Positions 59,289-64,000 of a stretch of DNA of 64,000 nucleotides are shown here, one piece after another (position 1 is the stretch's first letter; every line of letters starts with the position of its first letter). The DNA is from Kosakonia oryzae. Lineage in GTDB: Bacteria > Pseudomonadota > Gammaproteobacteria > Enterobacterales > Enterobacteriaceae. Position numbers and translations under genes: made by a program. The stretch lies in contig NZ_CP014007.2 in the NCBI RefSeq assembly GCF_001658025.2, forward strand, positions 1,240,001 to 1,304,000. Direction: 5' to 3'. Below the pieces are notes generated by a model that did not search any database, had not been told where the DNA came from, and saw only the letters and a program-made list of their open reading frames with translations.

Positions 59289-60575
59289 TTATTCGGCCAC
59301 GCTTTCTCGCAGCGTTTTCACCGGAATCACTTTTATCTGCTTAATCATGTTGTCCTGCACATCGAGAATATCGATGTCGTACTGCTCAATGCGCACGCGC
59401 GTGCCAACGGCCGGGATCTCTTCCAGCTCTTCCAGCAGCATGCCGTTAATGGTGCGAGCTTCATCTTCCGGCAAGTGCCAGTTAAAGGCTTTATTCAGTT
59501 CGCGCACGCTGGCGCTGCCGTCGATTATTACCGAGCCGTCGTTTTGCGGCGTGGCTTCATCGGCCAGCGCAGGCGACATAGAAGTGGTGAAATCGCCGAC
59601 AATCTCTTCAAGAATATCTTCTACCGTCACCAGCCCCTGAATATCGCCATACTCATCGACCACTAGCCCGACTTTCTTTTTATTGCGCTGGAATTTCACC
59701 AACTGAACGCTGAGCGGCGTTCCTTCAGGCACATAGTAGATTTCATCGGCAGCGCGCAGCATCACCTCTTTGGTGAACTCGTTCTTTTCGGTCATCAGAC
59801 GGTAGGCTTCGCGCACGCGCAACATGCTGATGGCGTCATCAAGCGAATCGCGGTATAGCACAATGCGACCGTGCGGTGAGTGAGTGAGCTGGCGAACAAT
59901 CGCTTTCCAGTCGTCGTTGATATCGATACCAACAATTTCGTTGCGCGGCACCATGATGTCATCAACGTTCACCTTTTCCAGATCGAGAATCGACAGCAGC
60001 ATGTCCTGGTTGCGGCGCGAGATTTTCGAGCGCGATTCGTTAACAATAGTGCGCAATTCATCTTTGCTGAGCGCGCCGCTGACCACCACATCGGCTTTGA
60101 TGCCAACCATGCGCATCAGCACGCGGGTAACGCCGTTAAGCAGCCACACCAGCGGCATCATAATCACCTGCAATGGTGCCAGCAGAAAACTGCTGGGGAA
60201 GGCAACTTTTTCCGGGTAGAGCGCGGCAATGGTTTTCGGCAATACTTCGGCGAACACCAGCACCACGAATGTCAGCACGCCGGTGGCAATCGCCACACCG
60301 GCGTTACCGTACAGGCGCATCCCGACGATAGTCCCTATCGCCGAGGCAAGAATATTGACGAGGTTGTTGCCGATCAGCACCAGGCTAATCAGGCGATCGG
60401 GCTTACGCAGTAGTTTTTCGACGCGTCTGGCCGTGCGGTTGCCCTGCTTGGCCAGGTGACGCAGGCGATAGCGGTTCAGCGTCATCATCCCGGTTTCAGA
60501 ACCGGAGAAATAGGCTGAAACCACGACCATGATAATCAGGGTAACGATCAGCGTCGTGGTAGAGATGTGTTCCAG
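59289..60575 (-). CDS. corB: CorB/YfjD family CBS-domain transporter, CTG start
   Basis: This is an inner-membrane CNNM/CorB-type protein linked to magnesium/cobalt efflux. It has an N-terminal DUF21 membrane domain (three to four helices), two CBS domains (DDIMVPRNEIVGIDI; VEDILEEIVGDF) and a CorC/HlyC C-terminal domain. The first ATG (60530) would cut into the first membrane helix. Fifteen codons upstream a CTG at 60575 gives LEHISTTTL, the start of the 428-residue E. coli protein, and AAGGAG lies six bases before it. I therefore use CTG 60575 as the start. Confidence 0.9.
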   Translation of the reverse strand: MEHISTTTLIVTLIIMVVVSAYFSGSETGMMTLNRYRLRHLAKQGNRTARRVEKLLRKPDRLISLVLIGNNLVNILASAIGTIVGMRLYGNAGVAIATGVLTFVVLVFAEVLPKTIAALYPEKVAFPSSFLLAPLQVIMMPLVWLLNGVTRVLMRMVGIKADVVVSGALSKDELRTIVNESRSKISRRNQDMLLSILDLEKVNVDDIMVPRNEIVGIDINDDWKAIVRQLTHSPHGRIVLYRDSLDDAISMLRVREAYRLMTEKNEFTKEVMLRAADEIYYVPEGTPLSVQLVKFQRNKKKVGLVVDEYGDIQGLVTVEDILEEIVGDFTTSMSPALADEATPQNDGSVIIDGSASVRELNKAFNWHLPEDEARTINGMLLEELEEIPAVGTRVRIEQYDIDILDVQDNMIKQIKVIPVKTLRESVAE

Positions 60576-60593
60576 GGGGAACTCCTTTTGGCG

Positions 60594-61382
60594 TTAACTC
60601 ACAAACTGTTGCAGGATGCGGCTGCCAAAGTAGGCCAGCGTTAAAATACCCGCGCCTGCAACGTTGAACCAGACAACCCGGCGACCGCGCCAGCCTTCAT
60701 GGTAATGGCCCCACAGCAGGACGATATAGACAAACCAGGCAATAATAGAGAGCACGGCTTTGTCGATATTCTCCATGCTGAACAGGTTCTTCATATAGAA
60801 CAGGCCGGTACAGAGCGTCAGTGTCAGCAGCACCACACCGACCTGGGTGATGTGAAACATCTTACGCTCGATGACCATCAACGGCGGCATTTCGCTACTG
60901 AAAGCCAGCCGTTTGTTTTTCAACTGATAGTCGATCCAGGCCAGTTGCAGGGCATACATTGCTGCAATAATCAGTGTGGCATAAGAGAAGAGCGACAGGC
61001 CAATATGCACCAGCATGCCGGGCGTCGCTTCCAGGTGAGTGATGTACTCATTCGGCACGAAAATCGCGAAGGCGAGGTTGATCAGCGCGAAGGTATAGAC
61101 AATCGGCAGCAGCAGCCAGCCGCGGTTTTTCGAGGCGACAATGGTCATCACCGTACAGATCATCAGACTGACCAGCGAACCGACATTCAGCAAGCTGAGG
61201 TTTTGCCCGCCGTCGTCCGGGAACAGCCGTTCTTTCAGCCCGAAACCGTGAAAAATAAGCGCGATCACCGCCGAAAGAATAGCCATTCTCCGCCAGCCGC
61301 TGTTTTTCTGCAGCAAACCGGGGACGATCAGCGCGATGCTGATTGAGTAGGCAACAAGAGCGATCAGAGCAAAAACGGGCAT
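60594..61382 (-). CDS. ypjD: Inner-membrane protein YpjD (cytochrome c assembly-like)
   Basis: The 262-residue protein has about eight membrane segments and belongs to the CcsA/HemX-like inner-membrane family; its precise role is uncertain, with some reports linking it to the neighbouring CorB/CorC proteins. Motifs include LLNVGSLVSLMICTVMTIV and LLWGHYHEGWRGRR. I chose the ATG at 61382 (MPVFALIALVAYS), which matches the E. coli start, although the frame is open to 61535. Confidence 0.93.
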   Translation of the reverse strand: MPVFALIALVAYSISIALIVPGLLQKNSGWRRMAILSAVIALIFHGFGLKERLFPDDGGQNLSLLNVGSLVSLMICTVMTIVASKNRGWLLLPIVYTFALINLAFAIFVPNEYITHLEATPGMLVHIGLSLFSYATLIIAAMYALQLAWIDYQLKNKRLAFSSEMPPLMVIERKMFHITQVGVVLLTLTLCTGLFYMKNLFSMENIDKAVLSIIAWFVYIVLLWGHYHEGWRGRRVVWFNVAGAGILTLAYFGSRILQQFVS

Positions 61383-61550
61383 AGGGATGTCGGCAGTTGA
61401 CTGAAGAAGAAAGAAAAGCAGTATAACGTCAGGCGACGTTGGCTCCAACAGTTGCATCACATACAGGAGCAATGTCTTCATGTTATACTCCGGCAAATTT
61501 CTGTAATGCGTCGCCCTGGCGGCCAACCGTATCACCTCAGGCGAGAGACA

Positions 61551-62912
61551 ATGTTTGATAATTTAACCGATCGTTTGTCGCGCACGCTGCGCAATATCAG
61601 TGGCCGTGGACGCCTCACCGAAGACAACATCAAAGATACCCTGCGCGAAGTGCGTATGGCGCTGCTGGAAGCGGACGTTGCGCTGCCGGTAGTGCGTGAC
61701 TTTATCAACCGCGTAAAAGAGAAAGCGGTTGGGCATGAAGTTAACAAAAGCCTGACGCCGGGCCAGGAATTCGTCAAAATCGTCCGTAACGAACTGGTTG
61801 CGGCGATGGGGGAAGAGAACCAGAGCCTGAACCTCGCCGCGCAACCGCCGGCGGTAGTGCTGATGGCGGGTTTGCAGGGTGCTGGTAAAACCACCAGCGT
61901 CGGTAAGCTCGGTAAGTTCCTGCGCGAAAAGCACAAGAAGAAAGTACTGGTCGTTTCTGCGGACGTTTATCGCCCGGCGGCGATCAAACAGCTGGAAACG
62001 TTGGCGCAGCAGGTTGAAGTCGATTTCTTCCCGTCTGACGTCGCGCAAAAGCCGGTCGATATCGTTAACGCGGCGCTGAAAGAAGCGAAGCTGAAATTCT
62101 ACGACGTGCTGCTGGTGGATACCGCCGGTCGTCTGCACGTTGATGAAGCGATGATGGACGAAATCAAACTGGTTCATGCCGCGATTAATCCGGTGGAAAC
62201 GCTGTTTGTTGTCGATGCTATGACCGGTCAGGATGCGGCGAACACAGCGAAAGCCTTTAATGAAGCGCTGCCGCTTACCGGCGTCGTGCTGACCAAAGTG
62301 GACGGCGACGCCCGCGGCGGTGCGGCGTTGTCGATTCGTCACATCACCGGCAAACCGATTAAGTTCCTCGGCGTCGGCGAGAAAACCGAAGCGCTGGAGC
62401 CGTTCCATCCGGATCGTATTGCCTCGCGCATTCTCGGTATGGGCGATGTGTTGTCGCTGATTGAAGATATCGAGAGCAAGGTCGATCGTGCGCAGGCCGA
62501 GAAGCTGGCGAACAAGCTGAAAAAAGGCGACGGCTTCGATCTGACCGATTTCCTTGAACAACTGCGCCAGATGAAAAACATGGGCGGTATGGCAAGCCTG
62601 ATGGGCAAGCTGCCGGGTATGGGGCAGATCCCGGACAACGTCAAAGCGCAAATGGATGACAAAGTGCTGGTGCGGATGGAAGCGATCATTAACTCGATGA
62701 CGCTGAAAGAGCGCGCCAACCCGGACATCATCAAAGGCTCCCGTAAACGCCGCATCGCAGCAGGCTGCGGTATGCAGGTGCAGGATGTGAACCGTCTGCT
62801 TAAACAGTTCGACGACATGCAGCGCATGATGAAGAAGATGAAGAAAGGCGGGATGGCGAAGATGATGCGCGGGATGAAGGGGATGATGCCGCCAGGCTTC
62901 CCTGGGCGCTAA
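61551..62912 (+). CDS. ffh: Signal recognition particle protein Ffh
   Basis: Ffh is the GTPase of the bacterial SRP; with 4.5S RNA it targets inner-membrane proteins to FtsY. The 453-residue protein has the N domain, the G domain with GLQGAGKTTSVGKL, DTAGR and KVDGDARGGAAL, and the Met-rich M domain (MQRMMKKMKKGGMAKMM) that binds signal peptides. Length and sequence match E. coli; the start is at 61551 (MFDNLTDRLS). It is divergent from ypjD. Confidence 0.98.
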   Translation: MFDNLTDRLSRTLRNISGRGRLTEDNIKDTLREVRMALLEADVALPVVRDFINRVKEKAVGHEVNKSLTPGQEFVKIVRNELVAAMGEENQSLNLAAQPPAVVLMAGLQGAGKTTSVGKLGKFLREKHKKKVLVVSADVYRPAAIKQLETLAQQVEVDFFPSDVAQKPVDIVNAALKEAKLKFYDVLLVDTAGRLHVDEAMMDEIKLVHAAINPVETLFVVDAMTGQDAANTAKAFNEALPLTGVVLTKVDGDARGGAALSIRHITGKPIKFLGVGEKTEALEPFHPDRIASRILGMGDVLSLIEDIESKVDRAQAEKLANKLKKGDGFDLTDFLEQLRQMKNMGGMASLMGKLPGMGQIPDNVKAQMDDKVLVRMEAIINSMTLKERANPDIIKGSRKRRIAAGCGMQVQDVNRLLKQFDDMQRMMKKMKKGGMAKMMRGMKGMMPPGFPGR

Positions 62913-63190
62913 TAAACGGCCTGGCTTGTTTGCCATTTTTGCATCGGGGGTGCTTGTCACCCTCACGTACTGCGTGTAAAACAAGGATATAAGGCTATCT
63001 TGTTTGCCATTTTCGCTCCGGTGGCTCGACAAAACACGAACGTGTTTTGAACGCCCTTTAGGGCGGCCCCGGAGGGCGAGCGGAGCGAGTAAATGCTCAC
63101 GTACTCTGTGTACGCTCCGCTTGCTGCGCACACGCCGAAACTAAACTGGCTGCACCGATATACGCCTTATTCTCCTTGTTTATTTATCCT
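62913..63190. other. Repeat-rich ffh-rpsP spacer
   Basis: This spacer has no gene. It contains two copies of TTGTTTGCCATTTT (62929-62942 and 62999-63012), a palindromic hairpin (63031-63038 with 63041-63048), a second hairpin (63052-63056 with 63061-63065) and two CACGTACT-TGTGT-like segments. It may terminate ffh transcripts. Confidence 0.6.
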
Positions 63191-63192
63191 GA

Positions 63193-63220
63193 TTGCAATT
63201 TCCCCAAAAATCAGTAAAAT
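63193..63220 (+). promoter_or_regulatory. Promoter of the rpsP operon
   Basis: TTGCAA (63193-63198) and TAAAAT (63215-63220) with 16 bases of spacing form a good sigma-70 promoter about 75 bases before rpsP. A 9-bp leader hairpin follows (63242-63250 with 63261-63269). Confidence 0.7.
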
Positions 63221-63234
63221 TTTCGGGCTTTTAA

Positions 63235-63543
<309 letters not shown>

Positions 63544-63561
63544 TCTGTCACGGTGGTCATG

Positions 63562-64000
63562 ATGAGCAAGCAACAAACCGCAGCGGTCCCCGCTGAGCCA
63601 ATTATTGTCGGCAAACTGGGGTCTTCTTACGGAATTCGTGGTTGGCTCAGAGTGTTTTCCTCCACCGAAGACGCCGAAAGCATTTTTGACTATCAGCCCT
63701 GGTTTATCCAGAAGGCGGGTCAGTGGCAGGGCATTGAGCTGGAAAGCTGGCGCTACCACAATCAGGACATCATCATCAAACTGAAAGGTGTTGATGACAG
63801 AGATGCAGCGAATTTGCTGACGAATTGCGAAATCGTCGTGGATTCCTCGCAGTTGCCGGAACTGGAAGAGGGTGATTACTACTGGAAAGACCTGATGGGC
63901 TGCCAGGTAGTGACTACTGAAGGTTACAGCCTCGGTAAAGTCGTCGATATGATGGAAACCGGGTCTAATGACGTTCTCGTCATCAAGGCAAACCTGAAAG
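63562..64000 (+). CDS. rimM: 16S rRNA processing protein RimM (partial)
   Basis: RimM is a 30S maturation factor that binds S19 and the 16S 3' domain. Only the first 146 codons are in the window; the gene runs off the right edge. The visible part has the RimM domain ([20 protein letters not shown]) and the start of the PRC-barrel ([12 protein letters not shown]). I chose ATG 63562 (MSKQ, as in E. coli); an ATG one codon earlier is in frame. Confidence 0.96.
   Translation, partial: MSKQQTAAVPAEPIIVGKLGSSYGIRGWLRVFSSTEDAESIFDYQPWFIQKAGQWQGIELESWRYHNQDIIIKLKGVDDRDAANLLTNCEIVVDSSQLPELEEGDYYWKDLMGCQVVTTEGYSLGKVVDMMETGSNDVLVIKANLK

Overview
The window is chromosomal DNA of an enterobacterium (Enterobacteriaceae). 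The right-hand 10 kb has the E. coli gene order (ssrA, smpB, ratA, ratB, bamE, recN, nadK, grpE, corB, ypjD, ffh, rpsP, rimM) with near-E. coli proteins. The left 53 kb is accessory and ends at the 3' end of the tmRNA gene, a common integration hotspot. The genus cannot be fixed from the sequence; Kosakonia or a close relative, some of which carry several flagellar systems, is an inference only.

Bases 1-22333 hold a compact peritrichous-type flagellar and chemotaxis cluster. It contains fliDST; the leftward operon cheR-cheB-cheY-cheZ-flhB-flhA-flhE; a single fliE; the rightward run fliFGHIJK and fliLMNOPQR; a LuxR-type regulator where E. coli has rcsA; and the master regulator genes flhDC. 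The parts match E. coli suboperons but are packed together. There are no flg rod/hook genes, no cheA/cheW, no receptors, no motAB and no fliA inside the window, so it must work with genes outside it.

Bases 22868-29633 encode two related secreted subtilisin-like proteases with Ig/PKD-like repeats and C-terminal chitin-binding modules. They share nearly identical 297-bp repeat units, and both have Glu where subtilases normally have the catalytic Asp.

Bases 30014-39114 form a four-gene tripartite RND efflux operon (adaptor, two RND pumps, outer-membrane factor; MdtABC/MuxABC-OpmB type) followed by a tiny Gly-rich lipoprotein. Next come an AT-rich membrane protein of unknown function and a guanidino-compound utilisation locus (39179-45743): a divergent LysR regulator, two ureohydrolases, a solute-binding protein and a fused permease-ATPase.

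Bases 46473-53308 are a decayed patchwork: a frameshifted fimbrial chaperone, a LysR/SDR module with a chimeric broken oxidoreductase, a prophage baseplate-spike remnant, a 142-bp tandem repeat, two AT-rich hypothetical genes and an Abi_C-like abortive-infection gene next to the tmRNA.

In the core segment, tmRNA and SmpB form the ribosome-rescue pair, recN has SOS (LexA) operators, grpE has a sigma-32 promoter, and ffh, rpsP and the start of rimM close the window.
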